DNA of 64,000 nucleotides from Posidonia oceanica (GCA_037176725.1 JAZBRS010000026.1:151725501-151789500), one strand, 5' to 3'; counted from the stretch's first letter, positions 1 to 11,932 are shown. Program-made: numbers and translations. The notes: generated by a model not told the origin, from the sequence alone.

Positions 1-891
1 CTTTTTGGATTTTGGATTTTCTTATTTTTTGGATTTTTCTGGTTTTCTTATTTTTTGGATTTTTGGGTTTTCTTTTTTTTTTTGGATTTATGGGTTTTCT
101 TATTTTTTTGCATTTTTGGGGGAAGAAGAATTCTCCATGGAATTGGGAAACAGGAGACCTCATGGTTGGAAAACCTTGATAATTGAGTCCCTTGTGCATC
201 TTGGAGCCGAGAGATACTTCAGGCTTGCTTTGGCACCTAACTACCCCTAGACCTAGGTTTCTGCCCCTTGCTTCTTAGTGTGCAGTGCAGGGTGTGGGGG
301 AGGGTCAATGTTCTATCCTAGGATTTCAGCTAAAGATTTGGAGCCTATACCCCTCCTAGTTCAAGGTTGACTCCTACTGCGCTTAGTAATTTCCTATTTT
401 TTCGGTTTTGACTCTTGGACAGCTTCTTTGCTGCCTTCTTTTCCCCTCTCTTTCTTTTGTTGCACATGGGCAGCTTTTACTGCCTTCTTTTTTTTTCTCT
501 TCTTTCTTTTCTTGGGTATTTTGGCAAGTGTCAGTGGTCTCACCCCAGTTTGAGTGCTCGGCCAAGAGATATTCATTTTTTTGATGGACCGAAACACTCT
601 TTTTTGGTACACCTCCTCTTTTGCACTTCTAAGCTTGGCCTTGGACACCTACCCCGTCATAATTTTACTGTGATTTGCACTAGGGTAGTATGTCTAACTC
701 AAGGGATGTGTGTGGACTTGTTGTTCATGAACTGGGAGGGGGCTTCTTATGATTTGCCTCTATCTTATTGTTGGATTATTTCCCCTCCTTCTCCCACAAG
801 GTGTTTGTGAGGTGAGGCTAAGGTACAACTCCTAGGCTTCGGAAAACAATAGGTTCACAAGCATGGGTAATCCAGTGGCTCAGTGTACATG
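1..891 (-). other. Post-pol non-coding region of element I
   Basis: No coding sequence is credible here. Bases 1-125 hold degenerate tandem copies of a T-rich unit (minus strand: AAACCCAAAAATCC-like). Bases about 400-570 contain, on the minus strand, units resembling GGCAGCAAAGAAGCTGTCC. Both blocks have clear counterparts at the same distance after pol in element III (55590-56200). This conservation of order supports homology of the two elements beyond their coding part. Small ORFs in this stretch are low-complexity shadows. Confidence 0.6.
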
Positions 892-2211
892 TCAAGGGTA
901 GTATCTTTTGAGGTGCAGTGCATTCCATGGATATTCAAGCCTAGTACCATCCTCTCTGGCCAAACAATAGGCATTGCCCAGATATGCTTCAACTACCAAG
1001 TATGGTCATTCCCAGTTTGATCTCAGTTTCCCATGTTTGCGAGGAAGGATTTCTTTAAGCACCCATTCACCAATATTGAATTTACGTTCAATTACTTTCT
1101 TTTTATAAGCTCTTGCAAGTCGTTCTTGGTAGAGGCATGCATACTCAGCTGCTTGCAACAGCCTCTCATGTAGTAAATCTAACTGGAAACTTAATAACTG
1201 CCTCTTATCCTCGACATTTATCTCATCAACGAGTTGAATTCTAGATGAGGGAACCATGATTTCAAATGGAACTACAATTTCCATACCATAAGTAAGCGCG
1301 AATAGGATTTGACCCGTAGGCGTTCTTATGGAGGTTCGATAGGCCCACAAGGTATCAATTAGTTTATTTGTCCAATCAGGTCCCTTGGCACCTCCTACCA
1401 TTTTCTTAAGGATTCGGATTAACATTTTATTAGTAGCTTCAGCTTGCCCATTACCTTGGGGGTAATATGGTGATGAATGATGCAGCTCGATCTTGAACTT
1501 CTTACAGAGCTTTCTGAAGTCCTGGGATACGAAGATTGCACCATTGTCCGCTATTAGTCTCTTTGGAATCCTGAATCTTGAGTGAATGTTTTTCCGTATG
1601 AACTTGCAAAGGTTTGGAGCTTTGATTTCAGTGAATGCTTCTGCTTTGGCCCATTTGGTGAAGTATTCAGTGGCAGTGAGTATGAACTTGTTCTATTTTT
1701 CAGTGTCGAACGGTCCTACAACATCGAAAGCCCACATGGAGAAGGGCCATACTGCTTGAGTTGGATTTAATTTTGAGGTTGGTGCGTGTATCCTGTCTGC
1801 ATGGATCTGGCACTGCTTGCACCTTCTCACTTTATCTGCACAATCTACCTCCATTGTGGGCCAGTAATAGCCTCTTCGCAGTATCATCTTAGCCATGAAT
1901 TGAGAACTGATGTGTCCTCCACATATTCCTTCGTGCATTTCTCTAAGGATGACTTCGACCTCCTCGTAGGTGACACAATGAAGCTCTATTCTGCTGAAGG
2001 ATCTCTTGAAAAGGACTCCGGCTTTCATGAAGTATCTTGTGGCCATCCTTCTAACTGCGTCTTTGTCTTGCGAAGTTGCATACTCAGGGAAGGTCCCATC
2101 TTGAATGTAGTTCCGGATGTCAAAGAACCACGGATTTCCGTCATCTTCTATGTTGTAGCAAACTTCAAGCTTGGTTGCCTTTGATTCCCCAATTCTCTGT
2201 TTAAGCTCCAC
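892..2211 (-). pseudogene. Element I integrase (pol 3' domain), two in-frame stops
   Basis: Integrase inserts the cDNA into host DNA. In one frame from 2211 to the stop at 892-894 I read an HHCC zinc domain (H-x-GICGGH ... CKQCQIH), the catalytic core (WAFDVVGPF, then ADNGAIF, then YYPQGNGQAEATNK, supplying the D, D and E) and a C-terminal SNWE...NAYCL...HLKRYYP tail. Stops interrupt at about 1693 (TAG after FDTEK) and 1006 (TGA after SNWE). Each could come from one transition. The upstream boundary with the RNase H is a frameshift at about 2212-2370. The element III integrase is a close homologue. Confidence 0.88.
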
Positions 2212-2369
2212 CGCCCATGCTTCAGTTGAGTCAATGACGGATGTCTCGTGCTACTGCATCATAATTGTCTGCTCCTGAGTATTGATGGGGAACTTGATTG
2301 AAGAGGCCAATGAAGCAAGACATCTGCCAGAAGGTTATGACTTCAGAGGGTATGGACATACACCACTTG

Positions 2370-4448
2370 CTAGAAGAGGGCTAACAATAGACGGGCAATG
2401 CCTTTGTATGTTTCTAGCCTAGGGTTGAGGGTTCTGTACTTGTTCAGAATTTGCCTCAGAACCAACTGGGAGTCACCAATGAGTTTTAGCCATTTTGCCC
2501 CTAGATCCAGAGCTAGGCATAATCCAAGGATCAAGGCCTCGTATTCTGCGATGTTGTTGGTATTTGCGGTGAAGTTCAGTTGGACAGCTCGCAGGATGAG
2601 GACTCCTTCCAGGGTAAGAAGCGCCACTCCGATGCTTGCCCCTTGCCTGTTGAGTGCTCCATCGAAGTAGAGGGTCCACTGTTGACTTGGAGGCTCTGCA
2701 GCTTGTATTTTCAGTATTTCCTCATCTGGGAAGTCTGTCTGGACTAGTTGATAGTCTTCTATTGGTAAACTCCCTAAATGATCCGCTATGACTTGCCCCT
2801 TGACTGTTTTATGAGGTACATATTGGAGGTCAAACTCAATGAGGAGGAGCTGCCATCTTGCTAATCTTCCAGAGAGGGCTGGTTTCTTGAACATGTACTT
2901 GATTGGATCTATTTTGGCAATGTAACAGACTTTGTGAGCCAAGAAATAGTGCCTCAACTTTTGGGATACCCATACCAAGGCTACGCAATGCTTTTCTATG
3001 GCTGTGCATTTTTCCTCGTAATCTAGGAAAGTTCTACTCAGGTAGTAGATAGCCTTCTCTTTCTTTTTGTCTTCATCATGCTAGACTAGCACTACTCCTA
3101 TTGAGGATGAGGTGACCGCCACATACAACAACAAAGGCTTCCCCGGTACAGGTGCTGATAGGACCGGAGGGCTCATGAGATATGCCTTGAGCTCATCAAA
3201 AGCTTTCTGGCAACTTTTATCCCAAGCAAACTCCTTTCCTCCTTTTAATAGCTCATAGAAAGGCTTACATCGGTCGACGTGTTGCGAAATGAATCTCCTA
3301 ATGGATTGTAAGCGCCCGATAAGTCCTCTGAGCTCCTTGATATTTCGTGGAGGAGGCATTTGTGCTATTGCTCTAGTCTTCTGTGGGTCCACTTCAATTC
3401 CTCTTTTGCTGATGATGAAACCCAGTAGTTTCCCAGCAGTTAGTCCAAACACACACTTCTTTGGGTTTATTTTCAACTGATATTGCCTTGCTCTACTCAG
3501 TACCCTTCTTAGTGCCTCGAAGTGCCCTTCCCTTGTCTTTGATTTGACCAGGATGTCGTCAACATACACCTCCATGCAGTCGTGCATCATGTCGTGGAAG
3601 ATAGCCATCATCGCTCTTTGATATGTCGCACCGGCATTCCTGAGACCAAATGGCATGACCACATAACAATATGTCCCCCATGGTGTAATGAATGATGTCT
3701 TCTCCTGGTCTTCTTCTGCTAGATTGATCTGATTGTAGCCAGAGAAGCCAACCAAGAATGATAGCATCTCGAATCCTGCCGTATTGTCAACTAGCAAGTC
3801 GATGTGTGGCAAAGGGAAGTCATCTTTGGGACAGGCGGCATTGAGGTTGCGGTAGTCAATGCAAACTCTAACTCTTCTGTCTTTCTTGGCCACTAGTACT
3901 ATGTTGGAGACCCAGTCTGGGTATACAACCACCCTGATGAATTTTTCCTTATGGAGCTTGTCGATCTCCTCTTTGACTTTAAGCACTAGCTCCGGCCTTA
4001 ATCGCCTCAGTTTCTACTTGGCGGGTTTGGCTCCAGGGTTCAGTGGAAGTAGGTGTTCCACTAGGGCTGATTGTAGACCGAGCATGTCTTCGTATTTGAA
4101 AGCCAACACATCCACAAACTCCTTCAGGATTTGCACCATCTCTGCTTGTTCTTCTGGGCTCAAATTGGCACTTATGAGTGTTGGCTTTGGTTCCTCTGTG
4201 GTCCCTAGGTTGACTTCTATGGTTTCTTCCTCGGCTGCCTTAGTCTGCTCATCATATTTGTCCATGAGGTGCTTAAGTAGGTCTGAGTCGGCCTCTTGAT
4301 CTTCTTCATCACTACTACAGTTGATTAGCTCATATGCCTCAACCCCTGCACACTTTCCAGATCGATCAAATTCTTCTACCAGGTAAACCATGTTAGTAGT
4401 AGTTAGCTCCTGAGGCATTGCCTCCGTGTATTGACACACTTGAACCAT
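2370..4448 (-). pseudogene. Element I reverse transcriptase, RNase H and second (archaeal-type) RNase H
   Basis: One minus-strand frame carries all three domains with three visible breaks. The N-terminal part (4448-4014) ends in PGAKPAK followed by TAG where homologues have Gln. RT (3986-3081) keeps the YVDD box but its motif A reads LVGFSGYNQ: codon 3750-3752 is GTT (Val) where elements III and IV have the catalytic Asp. The degenerate Ty3 RNase H follows (YYLSRTF ... WVSQKLRHYF), then the Tat-lineage second RNase H (WTLYFDGALN ... NIAEYEALILGL ... GDSQLV), which keeps its acidic residues. The frame is lost at 2370. The enzyme is dead by both stops and the Asp-to-Val change. Confidence 0.9.
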
Positions 4449-4482
4449 TTTCGAAGTAGTGGTCGAAATTGACCTCTAGCTG

Positions 4483-4965
4483 TTACAGCCAACATGGTGA
4501 TCCTTTCTGACCATCTGGAGGCAGAGGAATTTCTTTTGCAGTCTGACCATCTGGAGGCTCTGCTGGCAAATAAAGTGTTTGGAATAGATCAGAAATGTCT
4601 TCGTCAGCTGTGCCCTCATCACTTGGGGGGGTAAACTTTGTTGGTTTTGCCAATATTATGTTTCCCAGCGGGGATGTATTCGGATCGAAGATCCCTATGC
4701 TGGTGAAGTGATTTTGTAAGCTCCACTGTAACGGTTGCTCATCGGGGAACTGGTTGAAGCCAAGTCCCACTTTTCCTTCTCCATCATAAGCCTGTACTGG
4801 CTCCTTCATTCCTTTTCCTTTCAGGCCTAGGCCCTGACCTTCCTTGTAGCCAATTTTTCTCATTATTTTCCACACTATGTTCATGAGGGATATTTTACTC
4901 TTGGGGGATGATCTCATTTTGTAAGTCAGCTTGGGCTTGGTCCATTTCTCCCTCTGCTCAACCAT
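4483..4965 (-). pseudogene. Element I G-patch-like segment between protease and RT
   Basis: The segment reads IVWKIMRKIGYKEGQGLGLK then a KGMKEPV turn and VGLGF, which fits the G-patch pattern (aromatic-hydrophobic, GxGLG, G-hydrophobic, terminal GLG). G-patch domains bind RNA or RNA helicases and are known next to the protease in betaretroviruses. Homologous segments occur at the same place in elements III and IV. The reading frame differs from that of RT (4448), with only about 35 bases between them, so a frameshift, recoding or loss of an intron must join them. Function in this element is inferred from the family only. Confidence 0.65.
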
Positions 4966-5220
4966 TAATACAATGTTCTTGCCTTTCTACGCTCTGGTTG
5001 ATTTTTCTCGCACACTGACCTTGTGTGGCAAGTATATTACATTGGCTTCAGCTTCTTTGATTGGTATGTCCCCCGCTATCTTTATAATCTTCCCGTTGTG
5101 AGGGAACTTCAGACATTGGTGTCAAGGGGATGAGACTCTTTTTAAGCTATCAAGCCATTGCCTCCCCAAGATGATCTGGTATGGGACATTCTTGTCTATG
5201 ACAATTAACTAGGTTAAAAC

Positions 5221-5833
5221 CTAGGTTGGTCCTATCCCGATCTTGGTAGTCCATTTGCCATGAGCCTTTCTTTTGCTGTCGTCATAGTCGGCAATAGTCA
5301 TGTCTATGGGGGTCAATGAGGCCTCATTTACACCCAGAGTTCTTATAGTGGACAAAGAGCAGATGTTCATTGATGCCTTGCTGTCTACTAGCACACCAGA
5401 CACTAAATGATTATTTACAGAAATAGTTACATTTAGTGGTGATTTTCTTCTTTCTAATGGTGCCAGCTCACTATCAGAAAATGTGATTACAGGCTCTACA
5501 AAAGCTGCCATAGCTATTACATGAAGATCTTCTACTGGCATGTCAGGGGTGACTTGTGCCTTTTCTAGTACTTCTTGTAGAGCCTTTTCTATGTAGGTTC
5601 GAGCTACTAATGAGGTCAAAGATGGAGATCCTGGCTTGTGTTTTCTTTAACTGCTCCAGGATGTCATATTCTATCGGCACCGGTCCATCTTGTGGCCTAT
5701 ATGGCCCTACTTGCTCTGATGGTGGTACGATTCGATTTGATAACCTTCCCCCTCTGGTGATAGGTGTTGCTGCCTCTTCTGCCTTGTTTTGGCTATTTGG
5801 CTCTTCTTTCCTTCTGACCATCATGTGCAGCAA
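5221..5833 (-). pseudogene. Element I linker and second aspartic protease-like domain
   Basis: A linker motif (DILEQLKKTQARISIFDL, 5833-5543) is followed, after a frameshift, by a second retropepsin-like fold (5619-5221): PLNVTISVNNHLVSGVLVDS then KASMNICSLSTI. The residues corresponding to the catalytic DTG/S triad are D-S-K (codons from 5383), so this copy is probably inactive. Element III has the same second domain with D-I-G-A. A first, canonical protease lies upstream at 5912-6574. Two tandem protease folds in one polyprotein are unusual; the second may be structural or substrate-binding. Confidence 0.7.
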
Positions 5834-5911
5834 GGTGAAGACAGGCTCTCTCTGTGTAGGTCTCCCAAGCTCTGGCGGATTTGTGGATCTAGCTGACTAT
5901 CCTGCTAATGT

Positions 5912-6574
5912 TCAGAAAATCGAAGATGGTGGAGTAGGAGTAGTCGAAAATGCCGCAATGTTTTGTGAGCCTTGTGCCTTAAAGATTGGCAGTTGGCCTG
6001 ATGGTGGCCTGACAGTTCTGAATATTGGGGAGATCGGAGGTGACTGTGGTTTGGGGCCCCACAGCGATGACCATCTCCATGGCAGGAGTTGTGAGCTTTC
6101 CTTTCCCTCATCGCGAAGAGTAGCTATTTGAGATTGGGGTACATGCAACTTGAATTTGCACAGTATTCCTGAGCGATTAGCAGGAATGCTAACAACCGTT
6201 CCCTCGTGCTTGAATTTTAGCAACTGGTGAATAGGGGACGCCATAGCTTCAGCTTCCGCCAGCAAAGACCTTCCGAGGATGAGGGGTTCTAGGACTTCTT
6301 CTTCCATTATAATCACTGTGGTGGTGCTGGTTAAAGGAGCCACTGTAATTTTCATTTGTACTGTCCCTAGAGCCAGCTTCTCACCCTGATCAAATCCAGT
6401 GCACATGAATGGAGTCTTGTCTAATCCATCCTCATTGATCCCTAGGCTCCGGAGCGTGGATAAGGAACTAAGGCTTCGACTTGCTCCAGTATCAACTAGC
6501 ACTCCTTGCAACACATAGTCATTGATGCCCATTGTAATGACGAGTGGTAGTTCCTGCTGGGACGGTAGCGACAT
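5912..6574 (-). pseudogene. Element I first aspartic protease domain
   Basis: The domain begins LPLVITMGINDYVLQGVLVD and continues TGASRSLSSLSTL, with the catalytic DTGA at about residues 28-31 (codon 6491-6493), and later PLILGRSLLAEAEAMASPIHQ, the typical flap and ILGR segment. It would cleave the Gag-Pol precursor. It lies in the same frame as gag, separated by one stop at about 6575-6583, which fits a single gag-pro reading frame. The stretch 5834-5911 is a degenerate joint to the linker. Confidence 0.82.
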
Positions 6575-6583
6575 CTCGGATTC

Positions 6584-8848
6584 TCAGAAGATGATATTTT
6601 CTTGTTTAAATTGCTTGGTTGCTTTTTGAACTAAGGCAAGAGAGTTTTCTTCCTCCATGCTATTCTGCTCATCTATTGCACCAAAGTTGAACTGGTTGAG
6701 GAGGCCAAGATCTTCAATTATTTGCTCTTCCTCTGCCCCGCTGTCCCAGTCATCATCTGAGATTATTTCTTCTCCCTCTGCTTGACTATCCCAGTCATCG
6801 TCTGAGATTGTGCCCCATTCCTCCTCAGGTTGCTGAAGCTCCTCTTCTAGTGCTTGTAGGTCATGAATCTCAGGGACTTCATCATCTTTGAATGCCATTA
6901 TTTTGTGATTAGGGAGGGGATTATTGTAGATTTGTTGATGTACCCCTATTCGCTCCCTCTGTTTGGCCCTTTCAACCAGGACATCCCACTCAAACAAATC
7001 TGCCTCTACCATGTCATATACTATATCTCTGAAAGTCCAGCAATCATCTATGTTGTGACCACGTCTCTTGTGGAATGGGCAGTAGTTGCTCTGGTCACAA
7101 TTTGGAGCTTCTAGCTTGGTTGGCGGGAGTTCAATTGCTTTTGCGCCATCTAATTCTATGAACATGTGTACCAGAGTGATCGGTAGAGGAGGGTAATGGT
7201 CCCTTTTTGATCCTCTGGGTGGCAATAGCAGTGGAGGGGGAACATTATGATAATTGCCTCTGCTCACAGTGCGGGGGTTGCCATTGTTGCCTTGGTTGCC
7301 CTGATTGCCCCTATTCCATTGTGGCTGGGGAGCATTCCATTGGGGGCGGATTTGCTACTGTTGGGGAGGGTTCCAAGCTTGTTGCTGGGGAGGATTCCAA
7401 GCTTGTTGCTGGGGAGGACCACTTCATGTTTGCTGTGGCGGAGGATGGCTCCATGCTTGTTGTTGAGGAGGGCGATTCTAGGATTGCTGCTAGGGAGGAT
7501 GGCTCCGCTGTGGGTCATGAGTCACTACAATCCTTTGCTCTGGTGGTTTTGGTGCAGTACTTATTCTGTTTATGGTTCCAGTCACACCTTCCACCACTTG
7601 TGCTTTTCTGCTCTTCTTAGGCTCCTCTATAAATTCATGAAGATTTTCTCTAATAGAGGTGGCCACTTCATAAAGAGCTGCTACATTGGGATAGTAAGCA
7701 TTTACAAGCCCCTTCTTCATTATTCCAGTAGTGTTGGCAATGAGGGTTTGGACCACTTGTCTTTCTGGAATGGTCAAGCCTGATCTGGCTGCCAATTCAT
7801 GCCATCTGTTGGCAAAGGTTATCCAACTTTCATCTTGCTTCATGACCTCTTTGCTTAGGTCATGGAAGGTTTGCTTTGGATCTATCTTATGCTGGTATTT
7901 AGTAAGGAAGCTTTCTCGAATTTTATCAAAGCTGCTGAGATCTTCCTTGGAGAGGGTGAGGAACCAGTCCATGGGTTCGCCCTCTAGTGAATAGAAAAAT
8001 AAATGTATAACGAGCCCCAGGTTAAAGAAGTAAGGGGCTGACTCCATTTAGAATCGCACAAGATGACTGTGTGGGTTAGTGGTTCCATTGAACTTAGGAG
8101 TCTTCAGGTATTTGAAACCTGGGGGAAGTATAAAAGGGGGAAACCGGGTCATGTCAAAGTTTACCGGAGCCTGGGTGTGTACCCCTAGTGCGCTGAGCAC
8201 TTTCCTCATCTCGTCTAGATTTGTCATCCCGACTGCTGGGGTTGGGATGTGTGAGTCGGTTGCTTGACGATTGAGCTACTGATGATGGTAGCCGCTGCAA
8301 AAATATTGAGGTGCGACTGGCTCATGTTGCGGGAGAGGTGCCTGATGGGGGTTGTATTCTGGCAGGGGCTGGTTGCCGACTGTCGGTGCTCGAAGAAGAG
8401 GTTCCTGGTGCCTGTAGGGAAGACCAACTCTTTCTCTGTACTCGCCATGTGGAATTTGAGGTTGTTCCTGGATCAAGGGGTTCACCCTTGTCTTGTAAAC
8501 TCCATTGAGTGTTGTACCTTGCCCTTGGTGATTTGTGTCCGGCGGTTGGTTGCCAAATTGTCCCTGGTGTAGTTCGTCAGGGATATGGTCCGCAGCAAGC
8601 CTTCATTGCCTTTCACTAAGGGGGGGTGGCTCTTGGAGATTTGTATTTTGGCACGGCCTCGTTGAGGCAGGTGCATCATTGTTTAAAAACTGATATATGG
8701 CTCTGTACTGGCTTGAGTCTTGGTCCAGGGCTTCTCCGGTGATAGGATGGTAGATGATGAGGGTAGGCTCTTCTCCTCATACACTGGCCGTCTCTGACCA
8801 TTCTCTTTCTGGTCTTGATTGGTTGGCTTCAGCAATCTGGTTTATCAT
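6584..8848 (-). pseudogene. Element I gag (capsid and Cys/His knuckle)
   Basis: I choose the ATG at 8848 (MINQIAEAN), the first in the gag frame after the purine-rich leader; the frame is marked by several stops. Capsid-like sequence (8047-7490) includes FYSLEGEPMDWFLTLSKEDL and LTIPERQVVQTLIANTTG, a Retrotrans_gag domain. It is followed by a Q/P/N-rich stretch where several Gln codons have become TAG (about 7260-7500), then a variant knuckle CPFHKRRGHNIDDC (CX2H-X4-H-X4-C) and an acidic tail ending at 6584. Gag packages the genomic RNA. Most breaks look like C-to-T changes. Confidence 0.8.
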
Positions 8849-8967
8849 TGTACCAGCTTGAAGGAGGATATCTGCCTCAGGGGTGTAGAATGTTGAGAAA
8901 CAGGCGTTCAACGTTGAATGCAAGATGTCTGGTGTTCAACGGCTTCAGCAGCACTTTTCAGTTTTCT

Positions 8968-9089
8968 TTCTTCCCTTTCTCTCTTTTTTCTTTCTGTTTT
9001 TCTCTTCTTCTTCTTTTTCTCTTTTTTCTTTCCTGTTTTTTTTCTTTTCCTTTTTTTTTTATTTTTCTTTTCTATTTTTTCCTTTTTTT
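8968..9089 (-). promoter_or_regulatory. Purine-only gag leader tract of element I
   Basis: On the plus strand this is about 120 bases of almost pure T/C; on the element's coding strand it is A-rich with scattered G (AAAAGAAAGAAAAAGAG-like). It lies just upstream of gag, as does a comparable A/G tract at 46870-46972 in element III. Such unstructured purine-rich leaders can support cap-independent initiation in plants; that role is inferred here. Confidence 0.55.
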
Positions 9090-10364
9090 GCTATAAATGG
9101 GGGAGAATTACAAGTAATACACTTGGAAGGAAATAAAATTTACAAAAGATTTTGATGACCTAATACAAGTTTCTAGGAAGGAAATTAAAAATTTATAAAC
9201 TAGAATATCAGTTTCTGCTTTAAACGTCCTGTAGCAAATAGTCAATCATCAAGAAACAGAAAAAATAAAACAAATCAACAGACAAAGTGTTGAACGCGTG
9301 ACCTGGGCCGTTCAACATAGAATGCAGGTTTCTACGTGTTCAATGCTCCTGTGTTAGATAGCTGCACAATCACACTTTCAGACAGCATTTAGCAGTTGGA
9401 TTCGTTTGGTTTTTGCTTGATTATTGATGTTTTAATCTTTGTGGCTCTCAAGGTACCTAAAGCTTAGGTATGGCTTTCTTCAGCGATTATCTATGGATCC
9501 TCACAAATGGGAATAAAGGCTCCTTCTTGGTACTGCCCCTACCTCAACTCTTGAGGATTTTAGGGGAGCCTAAGCACACTTAGATCTCTACCCCATAGAG
9601 GTAGGGCTCAGCATACTTAGGATTGATTGGGTCTCTCTCATATCAAGGACAAACAATCCACAACAATCCACCGAGGGGGGGGGGGAAGAAAACAATTCTT
9701 AGCTTAGGGTTCTAACTTATTTTTACAAGAGTCAAGGGAAGAAAATGTGACTCTTGGAAAAACAAGTGACAATACAAACACTTTTCTTAGATCCTTTGCA
9801 ACATTGGTGTTCGGGATCTAAGAAGTTATTTGTATAGCCTAAGAAAAGACATAAACAATTTAGTTCGCAATAAGGGCCATGCAAGTCATAGAGGAAACTT
9901 GATTTTTTTTTTTTTTTGAGAAGCACCCAAAGATTAAGGTTCCGATTCCTACGGCAAAGCCGATCACCTCACACCTTGCTCCTTGGGCCAGTTATAAAAA
10001 GAAAACAAAGAAAAATTTGTAAAACTGTAGAGTTTCCGTTCAGTGTTGTTGAACACTGAGACTGGGCCGTTCAATGTTGAATGCTCAGAGTTAAGTGTTT
10101 AACGTACTGACAGAGAATTTTCCAGAAAGCAGTGATTTTTAATTAACCACCCCCACTCCCGAGAATCATAGAGAAAAGGGGTGTGATTTCATGTATTTTC
10201 AACGTAGAAAAACAAAAAAAAAAACAAAAATGAGTTGTGGTGCTTTAAAACACTATGAGGAATTTCGACACAAACTCATAAAATCTGCAAAAAAAAATAG
10301 AAAAATGCAAGGAAAAGAATAGAAGAAGAAGAGGATGCTCACCTTAGCATGGGGGCACTTTTAG
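9090..10364 (-). other. Untranslated leader of element I
   Basis: About 1.3 kb between primer site and purine tract with no credible coding sequence. It contains two clusters of the family motif GTTGAACGC / GCGTTCAAC (9290-9345 and 10035-10106) and A-rich stretches. Confidence 0.6.
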
Positions 10365-10384
10365 CTGTTCCACCGTGATAGCCA
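10365..10384 (-). other. Primer binding site of element I
   Basis: Three bases inside the LTR end the minus strand reads TGGCTATCACGGTGGAACAG. The element III site, TGGCGATCACGGTGGGAC, differs at two of 18 positions. It begins with the obligatory TGG (complement of CCA) and reads like the 3' end of a tRNA; a tRNA-Arg is my best guess, not verified. Confidence 0.75.
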
Positions 10385-10387
10385 TTC

Positions 10388-10996
10388 TATGGATATTGGG
10401 GTTTTGAGAGGAGAAAAGCGTTTTTGTGTGTTTGTTGCTTTCTCAGCGTCCCCTTCTGTTTGTATTCGATCTCGCCACTCCACGGGTGATGAGGTCAATG
10501 TGATCGCCACTCTCGGTTTGCTTGTGCTGGCCCTCGAGACGCTTGGGGAGATTGATTGGTGTGGGTTCAGCTACCTTGGAATAACACCAGCGTTGCCCAA
10601 GGGTGCCCATGCTTGGTGGGCTTCTTCTTCTTCTTCTTTTCCTTGCAAAACAGTGATAGAGATCCGAATTAATATGGTGTAGTAAATTATCCCAAAATAA
10701 AACTAAAAACCAACATAAATTAATCCGAAAAGTACTTACCCAAGGGGTTTTATCCCCCCGGTTGCAACTAATATGAGTATACCTAGCAACAACAATATGT
10801 AAAATGACATGCAATATGCAAAATACTAAGGAAGAAAACCCCTTTTAATCTATGAAATGTGATGTGTTGACGTGATGTGGTCAGAGAAAGAAGAAGGCAA
10901 ACTCTTTTGCTCTCTCTTTTTCTCCAATTTCTCTCTTCAAATTCGTGTCCACTCTAATTTTCGGTCTTCCCAACTTCCCCAATACCCAGATTCGTC
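10388..10996 (-). repeat. Element I 5' LTR, 3' half (cut by element IV)
   Basis: This half is about 95% similar by eye to 37590-38150 in the intact LTR of element II, apart from a roughly 28-base indel. It ends at 10996 exactly where element IV begins; the sequence resumes at 33383. The outer end reads TATGGATAT where element II has TGTGGATAT. Confidence 0.9.
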
Positions 10997-11924
10997 TGTA
11001 GTAACCCTGAAAATTGGCACGTCCATGCATGCTGCCAAAGATCGCGCGCACCGACCGATGATAGGTCACTGATAGCGGTGGATCCGAGGAGGGACATTTG
11101 ACTCGAAAAACACCTAAAAAACAGAGACCAATGCAAAAGGAAAATAAAAGAAAAGACAAGGAGTCGCCACCTAATCTATTAAAATGGAAAGACTAGGAAA
11201 TTTGTACGCAAATCATGCAAAGAAAGCCTATGCACTTTAAAAGTATGCAAAATCCGATCCAAGTGTATGACACAAAGTCAATGCAGTCCATAGAAAGGGT
11301 AAGGACTCCTGTTACGCACGGGGAAGGTGTTAGACACCCTCGACATGCTCAAGGAATCGGTCTTTCTAAACTGATTTGCTATTGTATGGCAAATGTTGGC
11401 AAATAAATGCCGGTTTATGTTCGCCCTAAGGCGGTATGCAGTATGCAATTATAAACCATGCAAAGCTTAGCAAATCGAGTTAAAACATGGCGGTAAAGTA
11501 ATAAGCGAACTTGGGAAACAAAACTTAAAGCTAAGCGAAGCGACTAAACATAACACAAGGCTGTCAAACGAATAAACAGAAAATATAACTAAAATCAAAT
11601 GGTACGGATAAGCAAAAGATAACCAAAGTTGAAAGAAATAGACAAACAAGATATAAGGCTGCTGCATGGGACAAGTAAACAAGAATCATAACTAAAGCCA
11701 AACGGGATAAGTAAACAGGAAATAAAACTAAAGTTGAAATGAAACAAGTAACAGGATATAATGCAGCTAAAGGAAGCAAATCAGAAACAAGACTAAGGCA
11801 AGATAAGATAAATAACAAGGTTTACCTAAAGCTAAGTGAAGCCCAAAGGAAAGCAAAGCACAAAGGGGATAGATGAAACAAGTAAACCAAGTAAAAGATG
11901 GCCAAAGGAAGGTTCTACCCACTG

Positions 11925-11932
11925 TTTATATA
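11925..11932 (-). promoter_or_regulatory. TATA box of element IV 3' LTR
   Basis: Minus strand TATATAAA about 930 bases from the LTR 3' end. The corresponding bases in the 5' LTR (about 30507-30518) read TATACAGA, so the promoter that should drive the element has lost its box. Confidence 0.6.

Larger units (their letters stand above)
1..10996 (-). mobile_element. Element I, Tat-type Ty3/gypsy retrotransposon (main part)
   Basis: Read on the minus strand the order is 5' LTR (right), primer site, about 1.5 kb leader, gag, protease, second protease, G-patch, RT, RNase H, second RNase H, integrase, then a post-pol region running off the left edge. RT-RNaseH-RNaseH-integrase order with an extra RNase H is the hallmark of the plant Tat lineage. 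The 5' LTR is split by element IV; its other half is at 33383-34118. The 3' LTR and any antisense extra genes would lie left of base 1. All reading frames carry stops or frameshifts, so the copy is not autonomous. Confidence 0.9.

Noticed and set aside
415..810. Plus-strand ORF of 131 codons near the left edge
   Set aside because: T-rich low-complexity sequence in the post-pol region of a minus-strand element; no protein family.
7207..7783. Plus-strand ORFs of 137 and 178 codons opposite element I gag
   Set aside because: Shadows of the Q/P/N-rich gag repeat on the other strand.
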